Assembly: GCA_949316495.1 (NCBI GenBank)
Contig: OX439004.1
Location: 32,060,904-32,124,903, forward strand
Length of the DNA stretch: 64,000 nt
Source of the DNA: Amphiduros pacificus
Lineage: Eukaryota; Annelida; Polychaeta; Phyllodocida; Hesionidae
Direction of reading: 5' to 3'
The notes under the pieces were generated by a model. The model was not told the DNA's origin, ran no database searches, and saw only the letters and a program-made list of their open reading frames with translations. The position numbers were made by a program, and so were the translations under genes. Below, in pieces: positions 46,135 through 59,209 of the stretch. Each line of letters starts with the position of its first letter. Within the stretch, counting starts at the first letter, position 1.

Positions 46135-47860
46135 GTCAATAATGCTATTTTAAAATCTATCCTTGCCTCCACCGGCAGCTGATGCAATTCCATAAGCTTG
46201 CCAGTTATGTAGTCATTCTTCCTTATTTTTCCCACTACCCTGGCTGCAGAGTTCTGCATTTTTTGCAATTTGGCTATTACACATTTAGGCATTCCTGCTT
46301 TAGAGTTACCATAGTGTAGAGTTGATGTAACATATGCATGGGCCAGGGTATTTGCAGTTATTTCACCTATACAATTTCTAATATGTGAAATGTTCTTTAT
46401 ATAGCTATTTTTACACATTTTCTTTATTTGTTGCCTCATGGTTAATTCTTGATCAAAGATAACACCTAAGTCTTTGACTCTATCTGATCTTGATATTTTT
46501 TCATCACCAACCTTAATTTATTTCAGATGGAATTTCTCCATTTTTAAAATATGAGTTTTTTCCACAAATGATTAATTCAGTCTTACCATCATTTATCTTC
46601 ATTTTATTATCCAGTAAAAATTGTTAACACTTTTTATACATCTTTCTATTTCATCACATGATATTTTAGTGTCATTTTCAGACTTTGGATCCAAAGTGAT
46701 GTAAAGCTGAGTATCAACTGCATAAATATGATGTTTCAGCCCATACTTTCTGATGATTTAAGCCAAAGGCTCCATATATGTTGTGAATAAGATGGGACCC
46801 AGCACAGAGCCCTGGGGAACACCATAGTTAATATCCATATTTTCAGACATTTTCCCATCAATAATAACACATTGTTTTCTGTTTGACAGATATGATCTAA
46901 ACCTCTCTAGTGCTGTTCCCCTAATGCCACATCTGTGCCCCAGTGTATTTAATAATATTTTGTGATCTATATTGTCAAAGGCTGCAGAGAGGTCAAGCAA
47001 TAGCAACATTACAGTTTTGCTATCATCAATATCCATTAATATATCATTTTGTACTTTTAGCAATGCAGTTTCAATCTTTGTATGCTGATTGGAACACATT
47101 TTGAATATCATTAATCACAAGATGATTGACAAGCTGTTTAGCTACTGCTGTCTCAATGAGTTTGGACAAGTAAACCAGATTGGACACTGGTCTGTAATTC
47201 TTTTTCAACAATTCTAGTCCCAATTTTTTAATCAGTGGTCTAATAATGGCAAGCTTTAAAGAGTCTGGCATGTTACCAAGCATAATTGATTTGTTAATAA
47301 TTGCTGTTACTGTAGACAATAACTGCCCAATGCACTCTGAAAGCAGCCAAGTGGGGATGGGGTCCAGCTCACATGGCTTCTTTGCTGCCTCTTTAAGTAA
47401 TATCTTCACTTCAGATTCCTTCGAAGGGGTAAATCGGTTAAGACATTGAGTAAATTTAGGTTTTTCTCCATATTCAATGTTGTTACTTTTTCTGTCCATT
47501 TCTTTTCTTAGATTGTCAATTTTGTCTAATTTTTTGGTCTAAAATTATCAAATTCAGTTGCTAATTTTGTTGTGTCCTCATCTTTTGGGAAGGGAGTTTC
47601 ATCCTTAGTATGTAAGAGTCCATTTAAGACTTTGAAGAGTTTTTTAGGATCTGATTGGTTTGAGTCAATCATGTTGGAGTGGTATTTGTTTCTTGCCGAT
47701 TTAAGTCTACTGTTGTATTTATTTGTTTGTATTTGATATTGTATTGTATTTTGTCAGTCATGAGACCTGTTTAATCCATCTTTCTTTTTAATCTTCTTTT
47801 GCGTCTTTTCTACTCATTTATATTTTCAGATATCCAAGGTGCTGGCTTTCTTATATGTAT
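46135..47860 (-). pseudogene. L2-like LINE ORF2 remnant (outer element, minus strand)
   Basis: Read from high to low coordinates it gives RKPAPWISENINE (about 47850), the RT N-terminal part (ELDPIPTWLLSE, LKLAIIRPLIKK, NYRPVSNLVYLSKLIE), the palm (LLDLSAAFDNIDHK, YGVPQGSVLGPILF) and the thumb region up to FKIALLTWK. The C-terminal end is at 44944-44549. There are several stops and frameshifts, including one near 47535. The catalytic box reads YAVDTQLY instead of YADD (about 46715-46735), so the first Asp is lost. Its 5' end lies within about 20 bp of the laccase stop codon. Confidence 0.8.
47718..47723 (-). promoter_or_regulatory. Possible poly(A) signal for laccase, inside the LINE
   Basis: AATAAA on the minus strand about 155 nt after the laccase stop. 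It lies within LINE-derived sequence, so the gene may use a signal supplied by the element. Confidence 0.25.
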
Positions 47861-47875
47861 GGTTTTATAGTATTC

Positions 47876-50800
47876 TCAGCAGCAGTTTTTTTGTTTGAAA
47901 CAAATGTATCCACAAAAGGCGGCCATGATGATTCCAACTATGAAAGCAGCACAAATGGAAAGGACCAATGTAAGTGTTGACAGCTCAATAGTTCCAGAAT
48001 CTATAATCAAAAGTATTAATTAAATATTAGTGATAATATCAACTCTCATTATATCATAATATGCATTTATGTTTTCAAATCACTATTTGAAAAGAATTTG
48101 CCAATCAGTCCTGACAGGCTGAACCAAGTGAGATATAAGCCTGTCACCGGAACAGAATGCCCAATTCTTTTCAAGACATGTGATGAATCATTTTGCAAAT
48201 TATTTTAACCTGATAGAGAAACCTGATTTTCTGTACATATATTGTAATATCGAGTGAAGTATTACAATGCATATCAAAGGCCGAGATATATCTCATACCA
48301 TGACATAAATAAAACAAGGTTTCGCCTATTGCATCTAAGTGACAGAACACAAAATAACTTTATAAAAATAATATTAAAAGAAAACAATGAGATATTCAAA
48401 ACAAATCAAAAACTGAAAGAAAAATCAAAACGAGTAAAGAAACAAATATAGACATAGTAATAAGCAAAACCGTGAAATATATTACAATTTACAATAAAGT
48501 ATTCAAAATGCAGCTATGATATTTATTTGTTCAATATGGATTCAGTATTAGGCGTCCATAATTTTAGAAACATGTATTTTTATCATTGATTTTAGGGTAT
48601 ATAATTTAAGAAACGATTTAATAACTAGTACCATTTGAAAATAATCATAACATTGTTACCTTCATTTGATGCTTTCTCCTCATCTTTTATACCATTCAAG
48701 TATTTTTCAAACTCCTGCATTGACCAATCAAATGATTTACACGTTGGAAATCCGTCTGGAGCCCTTGGATACTTCTCTTTCGCTTCTTCCAAAAGAACGG
48801 TCATGCCTTCAGTAAAGTGAGTTGAGGCATGGCAGTGCAGAAGCCAAGGTCCTGGATTGTCCGAACGCATGCGCAGGACTACATATCCCCTTGCAGGTAC
48901 AACAACAGTGTTCTTGATTGGTGGATTTACCAGATTTAGAGTTGGACTTATTCCATCTTTCCACTTTGGATTCTTACATAACCTGTTCATGCATTCAATG
49001 TCTGGATTGGAGGAGACAATACGCCCAGAGGTTAGATTAAAACTTGGATGTCCTACTTTAACAATAGCAAAGGAATGTGCATGAATATGCATAGGATGAT
49101 GGGCAAGATATGCGAATTCAGGAGCTAATGTAGGTTCCATGTTTGATATCACAATCTGAACTACCTTGTCATATCCCATTTGCACTGTTTGTGTGCAAAC
49201 ACAGCCACTATCTGTACTCCTGCAGTCATCAGTGTCACAGGATGTTAAACCTTTCTTAAATGTCTCCTGATCAGATGCCGGTTGCATAGTAGGGGTGTAC
49301 TTCTTACCATTTATTGAGGATCCCCATGCAAAACCTATGTTGAGGATGTGTTCCTCATCTGGTGTTTCAATAAGACCATACTCATCTTTTAAAGTGTCTG
49401 AGCTTTGGGTTGAGCTTGCTGTTTCGATTGATATACAAGTCATATTTTCAGAAGCTGGGTACACAGCAAATGGACAATTAAATGCAAGACAAGGTTCAGA
49501 TTCTGTACATTCGCGGGGGACACTACCAGGGTCTTTGATGTCTACATTGTCATAAGCAATGATGGCTTTAACCTCCTGTATTACATTATCTGGGATTGGG
49601 TCGGGCACGGGGTCCAGCTTCCTTCCCCCGGTTCCCACGCGAAGAGTTTGGCAGTGTAACCAGAACAATTGTTCAGAAGCAGAAGCTTGGTTTGCTGAAA
49701 TCTCAAAATCCACGCTTTCCCCTACTCCCATAATTACGGAATCTACCGTTATTGGTTTGATATCGTGGCCATCTAATGCCACAATAGTAATGTTGTGACT
49801 ATCTATAGACAATTTCATTGCATATTCATATCCATTATTGTTTACCCTCATAAGGTACTTTTCACCTGATGTGACCTTGAAAACACTTAGGGGAAAGGAC
49901 TGTCCATTCCAACTGCCTCTGCCATTAATTAACCCTGATATGAACCCTACTGCACCTGTTTCTATTCCATCTGCAGAATATCCTCTATCTAAGGTATATT
50001 TATAGACAGAACCTGTTCCAGATTTTATGATATTGTATGGGCTTGAAACCTCCATACTTCTGCTGTCTTGATGATACCAATCAGAAACAGAAATGACAAA
50101 GTAAGGAATAATAGGTTTGAATTTGTGGACTATCAGTGCACCAAAAAGGCCATCAACACGCTGGCCCCAGAAGTGACTATGGTACATATGGGTTCCACTT
50201 GGTTCTGCAATAAACCTGTATGTGAAACTTTGACCTGGAGTGATTGGGCATTGGCTTAGATATGCAGTTCCATCTTGCCAAGGAGTTCCTCGCTGGTAAA
50301 TTCCATGCCAATGTATCGCAACACTAGTTGTCATCAGCTTATTAATGACTTTCACTACCACCTAGCGAGATAAAAAGAAACATTCAAATCATCAGATCAG
50401 CAATAGTGAACACATAAAGATTTTCATAAAACTCAAATAAACACAAACTGCATAATATATGTTTAATAATGGATATTTTCAAAGACAAAATTCAGCTTTA
50501 ATTTATTTCAAAATTTCATCTTTCAGTTAAGAATTACTACAATTCTTTTTTTTGTTATTTGAGAATGAATATGATATTCATTGAGAAATAATATTCAGCT
50601 GAGGTGTCTTGGTTTTATCACGATCTCTATAATTGATGGCTAAAAACCACTGTAAGATGCATAGCCCTCGATAACTTTGGAAAGTAGCGTTTTTGAAATC
50701 TGGCATATTATATTTAATTTTGCCTTAGGCTAATAAAATAAAAAGTATAATTATTTCAAATCCTTAATATCAATTTATCAACAATTACAAAATAGCTCCT

Positions 50801-53800
50801 TAGGAAAGGAATTTAAAAGTTATCATAGTATATTATTTTCTGGAAAAAAAGACAAAAATATGATGAGTGATATCTCAATATTCGACCTTGCAAGAAGACG
50901 CATTTTGTATATATGTTGGAACGAATTTATCATGATATTATTTCATTGTACACAGGTTCTATTCGACAAGAATACACCAATGATATATATAGGGGTATAG
51001 AAATGAAATGCAGAATCGGAAAACTTGTTAAGCCCTCCAGATCGGTGTTTTCACTTGTTAGCTAGATATATCACAAATTAGTTTTCAAGGTTACATAAAA
51101 AGGTGTGAATGCTTTCGCCGGTATGTCCTACTCAACTTTTTAATCCCCAACCTATGATTCAACTCTGAAATCAGGCATATTCGATAATGGATTTGTTTGT
51201 TTTGTTTACTTGGGGCTGGGGTTTTTACATCACTTTCAATATTATTTCAGTCATTTCGTGATGAGACCTACTTGTAACATATATAGTGCTGCCTCACTGA
51301 ATTGTCATGTCGCAGGCCCTTGACATGATAACCCACCCGGTCACAGATTTACAAGGACAACAAGTTAATCCTTTGGCACGGGCCTCAGCTCATATGTGAA
51401 ATTTTACCTTGATTTCAAACTCGGCATGGGCAGGGATCGAACCCACAACCTTTGGATCACCATAAATATATCTTTTGATGGCCAAAAGAACAATGATTAT
51501 CTTTCATTTGTCAATAAAGAACTTTAAGTTCCAGATTTAGATGAAAAAAAACACAACAAACGTTTTTTAAAACTATTTACAGGAAGAATGCAGAATTCCA
51601 CATCATTTGAAATATTTTGATATTTTTTGCTTCCCAATCAACTTTACAAAACACAATATAGATTCTCTGAAATGTGGAAGGTATTTAAGCTTAGTAAGCA
51701 TTGTTCAGTACATCAAGCCTATGAATATAATAGAACGGTCACACTGCATGAGGTTGCACATTTTATTCATTTGAAATCACAATTCAGTTTTCAGCACCAA
51801 TATTCTTGACGTGTCTTAACAAAAAGCAAATATCCATTTTTCATGATGTGAAATGCACCAAGCACCCTAAACCGTGTGTATGATATCAAAGGTCAGGACT
51901 ACATTTACTGCTGAACTCAGGTTGTCATTCAGTTGGCTTACTTCTGAAGAAAGATTTGGCAAACCTACAATATGGACTTTATCTCACGCATTGTGTGAAT
52001 GGAAAGGAATAAATTGTGAAAGGTATTTCTCTCTCCATATCCAGCATCCAATATATCATCCAGGGTGATGCACATGTATAAAATAGTTTTAGTGATTTTC
52101 CGAGGTATAATAATAACTCTACTATAATACACTTATTATAATACACTTGATGGCATATGATGCCTCTGACTCATTGATATTGAATATTTTACCATTTTCA
52201 CAAAGAAGCTCAATATGTACCCTCCAAGACTGGACCTTTCTATGATATCAGTCCCTGCCACCAAATATAAACAGGTGCGCACAGGATAGAATGTAAGTCA
52301 TGACAATGAATGCAAATATGACTGAGAACTGAGTGGTGACAGAGCAAGTGACTATTCATACACACACACCTAGGGTGCGGTATTACTCCCTTCACTGACT
52401 TTCTTTGTCTTAGTTCCTTTGTCTGCTTTTCAGTGCAAGTCCAGTTCAAGTGAAATATACATTGTATGTCTGAACATTACATAATTCATTTTACCTTTTA
52501 ATCTATTATAATACCATGTTGAGCTTATAAACCTACCTCAAGAGGAATCAACCAGAAAATGGTGTTTCAGATTTGTGAAATATTGAATTTATATTATCTA
52601 TTTGCCTAAATTTCACCACCTTATTGATGATAATTTCATATTATATTAATGATAATTTTATGTAAATTTACATGCATTGCTTAAATGTAAACTCAGGCTG
52701 CTGTTCAAAAAATTCCCGCTAACGCTCGAAATTTCTAATAGCATCCCTAATGAAATCATTCGGTAAAACCTCGATGTAGTCACAAAAATCCTGATTCTGT
52801 ATTTCTCAGTTTTACAAGTGTGAAAACTAAATTGGGATGGTTTTTATATATCATGTCAAGGACCTGTGAGATGACAATTCATTGATGCAGCACTATATCT
52901 GCTACAAGTAGGTCTCGCCACGAAATGACTGAAATAATGTTAAAAGTTATGTAAACCCCCCCCCCCCCCCCCGGCCCCAAAACAAACAAAAAATATATCA
53001 GAAAGCTCTACTATAGCACTAGATGGTGATACTGGTTGGATGAGTTGCTAAAATAGGAGATATTTAGAAATGTATAAATTGTGGAACAGGTTAATGACAA
53101 TGGATGATACAAGATTAAACAAAAGATTGTATAACTATGAAAACAGACCATGCAATGGATGGTGTGCAGAAATTTAACATTTATTTACACAGCTTGGCCA
53201 AGAAGAAATGTATTATAATAGAATGTTATGTGGCTTTTGGCAATTGAATATTTTGGACAAACCAAAACTTAGGACATATGTTTTATTCAAAAACAAATAT
53301 GAAATTGAAAACTATGTGCAGTGGTGTATGTCAAGAAAAAGGTCTCGACTAGCTCAGATTAGAATGGGTATTTTACCTCTCCACATGGAAACAGGCAGAT
53401 ATCATGGCTTATCTGTAGAAGAAAGAATATGTGCCTTTTGTGATTTGAATTAAGTTGAGAATGAATTTCATTTCGTTTGTAAATGTCCACTAAAATTCAG
53501 AGAAGAAATTTATCACAAGATACAAGAAAATGATGATAATTTTGTCAGTCTCAATGACAATTAGAAGTTTATACTCTTATTTCAGTATAAATGGAAGTTA
53601 CTAAGGGAATTCCTAGAAAATATATGGAGGAAAATGAGTAAGATATTGTATTCATAATGACCAGAGAATAAACTAATATTGTACTATTTGATGTATATTA
53701 CATACAAAACTGTGGTGTCTCGACATATTATCAGCGTAAAGGGCTCAAACTGACTGATAAGTCCTTAAGGGCTGGGATAATATTATGATGAAACAGATCA

Positions 53801-55183
53801 TGTATGTAAAATCAAACAATATGTTATATCCTGTCAGTATAATAAATAAATAAATCAAATCATAAATCAATTTTATAATGTATTGATAACTTATCAATAA
53901 AAATATTTGTGATACCGTGAAATGAAAGTTGTGAAAACACCAAAACCAAGGACGAAAAAACAATATCCTTTCAAAATATCTTAATGAGCTTTGATCACTT
54001 GATAATGTGCTCACCTTCACACTCAGTTCATCATAACAGACACTAGCCAACAACTCTTATGGTATCATTGAGAAGACCAGTGGAAGACCAGTGGATATAT
54101 TTAATGTCAGTTCGTTTGTTTGTGGTTTTACATCACTTTCAACACTATTTCTCTCATTTCGTGATGAGACCTACTTGGTGCAAATACAGTGCTGCCTCAC
54201 CGAATTGTCATGTCACAGGTCCTGGACATGACAGCTCATCCGGTCACAGATTTACAAGGACAATGGGTTAACCCTTTGGAATAGGTATCAACACATGTCT
54301 GAAATTGTATCATGAATTCAATCTCACCACAGCTGGGAATCAAATCCATGACCTTTGGATCACTACAGAGGAACTGGTGCTGATAAGCTTGCACTTTAAC
54401 CAACTGCACCACAGCCCGTGGTCCCAATTTAATGTCGGACTTAAAAAACATATAATATGTATATACATACATCACAGATATCACATTTCCTTGCATATAA
54501 CAGGAGTGGAAATGTTGACGTCCTCTTGAAATAAAAATTCAAGAAGATTTCAAGTAATTTGTATATGCTATGATGTGATTTGTTCATAGCAGAATAAACC
54601 TGACTTTTGAGGTGAAACATTGGAGTATTAGAAATAGTTGTGGGGTTTAACAAGTTGAACACGGCAAATCGGCGTGACAAAGGCATTCTTTCCTAATAGT
54701 TTAACATCAAAATCATCAGCTGTAGCCACAAAGTGAAAGTGATAAAATCATGTTGGCGCGAAGTTGGTCAAATACTTCATCATAATCTCAGGGTCTAACA
54801 TATAATGACGTTTTTTCTCATCTTAGAAGGTATTGACTACATACCTGTGCTCCTTTCATAATTTCAATCGTAGGTCCAGGAAATTGTCCATTTACTGTAA
54901 TGATATTTCTTGAGAATCCATCAGCTGTGATAACTTGGCTGGCATTAACAAACTTGCCCAAGGTATGGGATGTGCCTTCAGGACGGAGTAGGTTTGGAAC
55001 CACTTGTAACCGAGAGTCTTTAAGATTGACACTATACACAGGTTTCCCTTCCCTGTAGGTCATTGTCTTCTCATAAGTTAACACGAACTCATATTCACAA
55101 ACCGCATCCAGGCATATTTCCCCTTTAGTAATGCATATGAAAATCAGTGTCAAAAACAGATTAAATCCAGTTCTAGCACACAT
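47876..55183 (-). CDS. Laccase-type multicopper oxidase with C-terminal membrane anchor, 3 exons
   Basis: Oxidises phenolic or similar substrates with reduction of O2 to water, outside the cell. Exons on the minus strand: 55183-54845, 50361-48660, 48000-47876. Borders are GT-AG, frame is kept, and the total is 2166 nt (721 aa). Residues 1 to ~20 form a signal peptide. The cupredoxin domains carry all four copper motifs: HWHG (130-133), HSH (174-176), HPMHIHAH (535-542) and HCHASTHFTEGM (622-633). C623, H535 and H628 are the type 1 ligands and M633 is axial. The last exon adds 41 residues with a helix (about 687-714) and a short FKQKNCC tail, predicting a type I surface protein. If intron 2 is kept, translation ends after 11 more residues at 48625, giving a 691-aa soluble form. 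Invertebrate laccases serve cuticle, byssus, periostracum or digestive roles; which applies here is unknown. Confidence 0.93.
50362..51192. other. Laccase intron 1, first part, nothing recognised
   Basis: AT-rich intron sequence without repeats recognised by eye. Further along, the same 4.5-kb intron holds SINE copies and a LINE remnant. Confidence 0.4.
51193..51461 (-). repeat. SINE family copy, nearly full
   Basis: The minus strand runs from a box B-bearing head (GGTTGTGGGTTCGATCCC) through the conserved body to an A/C-rich tail (AAACAAAACAAACAAA). The 5' part of the tRNA head with box A is missing. Confidence 0.8.
51462..52850. other. Laccase intron 1, middle part, nothing recognised
   Basis: Non-coding. 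No exon on either strand and no recognised repeat. Confidence 0.35.
52852..52990 (+). repeat. SINE family copy, 3' half
   Basis: From ATGTCAAGGACCTGTGAGAT to the AACAAACAAA tail, with a run of about 18 C in the tail region. Plus orientation, opposite to its host gene. Confidence 0.75.
53040..53640 (+). pseudogene. LINE ORF2 C-terminal remnant in laccase intron 1
   Basis: The open stretch 53208-53453 encodes YVLFKNKYEIENYVQW, RSRLAQIRMGILPLHMETGR and VEERICAFCDLN. After a stop it continues with VENEFHFVCKCPLKF. This is the typical zinc-knuckle-like C-terminal domain of many metazoan LINE ORF2 proteins (ARFRLGxLPLxIETGR, CxxC...HxxxxC). The RT is missing. Confidence 0.7.
54108..54427 (-). repeat. 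SINE family copy, full length (~320 bp)
   Basis: On the minus strand it starts with a tRNA-like head (box A GTGGTGCAGTTGGTTAAAG, box B GGTCATGGATTTGATTCCC). The conserved body follows (GACATGACAATTCGGTGAGG, AGGTCTCATCACGAAATGAG) and it ends in ACCACAAACAAACGAAC. This is the best copy for defining the family. Confidence 0.85.
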
Positions 55184-55256
55184 TTTCCGTTGTTACAAAA
55201 CGGTCTATGTGATAGCTCTTCACATACATACAGTGATGTGAGCTTCGAAGGAGAAA

Positions 55257-55318
55257 AGCGGAATCACTTAACCAAATCTTTCTTGGATGTCCTTATAAAA
55301 TTAGCTCATGCGACATAT

Positions 55319-55380
<62 letters not shown>

Positions 55381-55440
55381 CGGAATCACTTAACCAAATC
55401 TTTCTTGGATGTCCTTATAAAATTAGCTCATGCGACATAT

Positions 55441-55527
<87 letters not shown>
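55257..55527. repeat. Duplicated unit plus (TA)n arrays upstream of laccase
   Basis: A ~62-bp unit starting AGCGGAATCACTTAACCAAA occurs at 55257 and 55378. Each copy is followed by a TA array (55318-55376 and 55441-55527). The first copy is 74 bp upstream of the laccase start codon. Confidence 0.9.
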
Positions 55528-55529
<2 letters not shown>

Positions 55530-55792
55530 ATATGATACACATGGCATCCCAATTCATATTGATACCTGCAAAATGTTTTCCCATTACTCATGTTTCCATG
55601 TCAACCCCTCAATTATTTTGACATTTGGATTTATATTTCAACATTAAGTATAGACTTTTTTGGATGTACCTTTCTTGTACACCTGTGATATGAACCTTGA
55701 TCTCTTTCAAAAACAAATATGAAATGTAGGTCAGTATGTCATGAAGTTGGAATAGATTATTCATGTGTAACATGATAATGTTTGTCCTCTGA

Positions 55793-55860
55793 TCATGAAA
55801 TGACTACAATAATGTTAAAAGTGAGGTGAAACCCCAAATAAACAAGCAACAAATACATTT
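55793..55860 (+). repeat. SINE family tail fragment
   Basis: GATCATGAAATGACTACAAT, AATGTTAAAAGTGAGGTGAA and an AAATAAACAAGCAAC tail match the SINE 3' end. Confidence 0.6.
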
Positions 55861-58433
55861 GACATGACAGCATATCACCTGATCTGACATCTGCATATAT
55901 CAAACCAAATATTTGGAGGTATAACAGGTCAATTTTTTCCAAGAAAACAAAATAAATAAAGACGTTATGTCAACAATTACACTAGATGTGTAAAATTGTG
56001 AAACTATGATTTAAGTGGGAGAGGACAAGGCTGCAGTTAAAGCATCTCTGAGTTTTTACTCCTCCAAGTGCCTTGCAGTGAGCTGGGACCTAAAATATAT
56101 TCATTTTCCTTCTTCATCATCCCACTGCTATTCATAGCTAAGCATTTTTCACATTATTTTTACCTGGATTCTTCCTATTGGATGTAATATTGATCTCCTG
56201 TCTACTTTTAACGTATTCTTCTACCTCGTTTCCCACACTGGAACTTTGGCATACAGGCAGAATTTTGCTGACAAATTCTTGTTTTTTTATTACCCAGGGA
56301 ACTGTAAACAAGTCAATTCATCATTTTCTACCGATTTCTGATGTAGAGTTTTACTGTTATAACGTCGTGATATTTAACTTGAATATATCCAATATATATT
56401 TTGATCTTTTTGATTATATAATATATGACAATATATTCTCTTCGCAATATGTGTATCAAGGGCAAGAGCCCCCAGATTCTAATTCTCTATTTCTCTTTGT
56501 CAGACACACTCAACTAAGTCTGTCACAATTTCAGACATGGTTGGTCTTGCTTGTCAACCCAATTTTACGATATTTGGCTGATAGCTGACATTTAAACGCT
56601 AGCCATGAGATTACTGATGTGTTTCAATTTATAATACTATCAAAACAGGGTCCGTTGCCAAAAATGTATTAAAAAAAGTGAGTTATGCCGGTCAAGCCAT
56701 TCGGACTGAGTGCAACTAACCCAACCCCTCAACATCTGATGATCCATTCATATTTCTGATTATATTTCATTTCCTGAAACAAATATGATACAATTAACAT
56801 TAAGCGTTTTATCATCATCTGGCATATTCTGGGCAAAGTGATAAACTAATGAAGCATCCGTCTGAAAGTTACAATTATCATCATATTAAGTTCATTTACC
56901 TCAAAATGTGTTGAGGGCATTGCCATTTTTACACTAAATGTGGTCACCCTTCGCAACGACATTGGGACCTATTGTAACTGACCAATTATTAGAAAGTGTC
57001 TGTTTTGTTTTAATTAACTATAATTCAAAAAAATATAGATACCTTGATTGGAGTTTTCAAGTGTTGGAAACTGATATTAAAACCTAATCTTTGGCAACCT
57101 ATTATTCTATCTCATATATTTATACCTCATTCAAGTTCTGGGAACAGTTAGATTGTTTCCAAGAAAAGAGCAGCCATTTTTCTGTTTTACTTTTAACATA
57201 AGTCAATTGATGGTTATGATTTATAAGTGTGACATTGTGAAATTGTGAAATGGTGTTTTTACAACCCTTTCAGTAACTCCCGTCCTCCACTTATATAACC
57301 ATTAAAGGCATATACCTTACACCCTACCAACTGTGCTAGTGGGGCCAGTTGATTTATATGTGTCTGATGTTAGTCAAAGATTGATCTTGAGCTTGTGTTT
57401 CCTATATAGTATTTCTAGTAATACGAAATGTAGGATTCGGACAATTATTTCTTGTCATCTGATATGATGTATCTTGATTCGATTATAACAAAAATAAAAT
57501 TGAGACTCAATTACTTAACATCTATTGAGACTCATCTGCAGAAAAAAGATTGTTTGAAGGGAAGACTTTTTTGGTAAAAATGGTGTTTCAACCTCGTAGA
57601 AGTCGATTTTAGAGGGGAAACCAAAAACAAATTGCTCAGTACTACAATAGGCACAATCTGTCCAAAACATGTTTGGCGAGCTAGTTTTGAGGCATCAGCA
57701 ACAACAAATGTACATCATAACTTTTAGGGCAATATACAATCTGAGACCAATAAATGTAATATTGCTGTCAGATACAATCTTTTGCAAAATGTAGATTAAC
57801 AAAATGTTCAGATTGATTACTTTACTTAACATCTATTACTGGGTAAGACACAGACTTTCAAAGAATTTCTTAATTTAACACAGATTATAATATCTTAACA
57901 ATCATATGACATTTTCTTAATAACACATATTCAACAACAGTTATATTTTTACTTTTTGGGGTTTAAGGCAGGTTTAAAATAATTCATATGTCTAAAAAAT
58001 GTTTGAATCGGGCAGTTTTAAAACCAAATCTTTATGTTACCCAGGCAGAAAAAATGTTTTGAAGTCAATTCATTAGCAATCATTACTATTGAAAGTTTAA
58101 GCTTACGACGTCTGAATGGTGTTTTGGGCCACAGCTTCATAGTTTCTGTCTGTGTGTGTATGGATCCGTAGGTCTGTCTGCCAACAAATATTTTGACATT
58201 TTGCTATCTTATCAATGATCTAAGAAGCAGGCTTTACATTTTTACCACATATGCATACCATGAAGGCCTAAATAGGATGACCTCAGCTAGTCATAGACTT
58301 TAAATTTTAACCTAAATTTATAATGTTACCAAAATCTTTGACATTTTGCTGTAACGTTTGTGTGGCTATGTGGCTACCCCAATCACATTTATTCCACTTT
58401 TGAACATTTGAACCAAAATGGGCTGTCAATCCA
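55861..58433. other. Non-coding, nothing recognised
   Basis: Long AT-rich stretch upstream of laccase on its strand. The longest open frame (56178-56588) begins at TTG and has no recognisable domain. Confidence 0.4.
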
Positions 58434-58550
58434 GGGTACAAGACAATTCATTGACGCAGCACTGTATCTGCTACAAGTAGGTCTCATCGTGGAATGACTG
58501 AAATAATGTTGAAAGTGATGTAAAACCAACCAACAAACAAACATTTTTAC
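58434..58550 (+). repeat. SINE family copy, 3' part
   Basis: GACGCAGCACTGTATCTGCT, ACAAGTAGGTCTCATCGT, GTTGAAAGTGATGTAAAACC and an AACCAACAAACAAAC tail. Confidence 0.75.
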
Positions 58551-59142
58551 ATGGAACATTTTAAAAAAAGGAACATTTTTAAAAAAGTACAGGAAAAAAG
58601 CTCGACTGTCAAAAAGAGTTCCTTTTTCATTAAAACTTTCAAGTCATGAAATGACATTTTATGGTATTGTCGATTTATTAGTTGAAAATCACATCTCATA
58701 AAATGTGACGTCGTAATATGTCACTGCTCCAATATTTATTTTGTTATGTCTAAATGTTAAAGGGAAAAATTTCTGCAGATTGTGGGATCATAATAAAGCG
58801 GATTTCCAAACAACTTTGTAAAGTGATCTACGATCACAGGGAATTTCCTTTCCAATGAAAAGAAATAAACACAGCTAAAAACAAGCCTACTCCTGTTGTG
58901 TAATCTGCAGAACTTATTTGCTTGTCTTCTTCATTTCTCATCAAATCTATCATCAAGGAAAATTAGGACAAAATACTATTTTGAAAGAAATATACTTGTA
59001 ATCAAACCTTATATTTCAAATATTGAGGCATTTAAATATTGATTCATGTCATTAATGCTTTTAATTTAATAGGGACTGTATTTTTACACCATAAATGTAC
59101 CAATTCCCATCAAGTACAATATTTTGGTAATTTACTCCTCTG

Positions 59143-59156
59143 CCACTAGGGGGCAC
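59143..59156 (+). promoter_or_regulatory. CTCF-like motif
   Basis: CCACTAGGGGGCAC agrees with the bilaterian CTCF core CCASYAGRKGGCAS at every position. Binding is inference. Confidence 0.35.
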
Positions 59157-59209
59157 TCACTACCAACACCCATAAAAACCCTTAATTTGGTTTGGTTTTT
59201 AGGAGCTAC

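Noticed and set aside
56178-56588. 136-codon open frame on plus
   Set aside because: Starts at TTG, has AT-driven composition and shows no recognisable family or splice sites.
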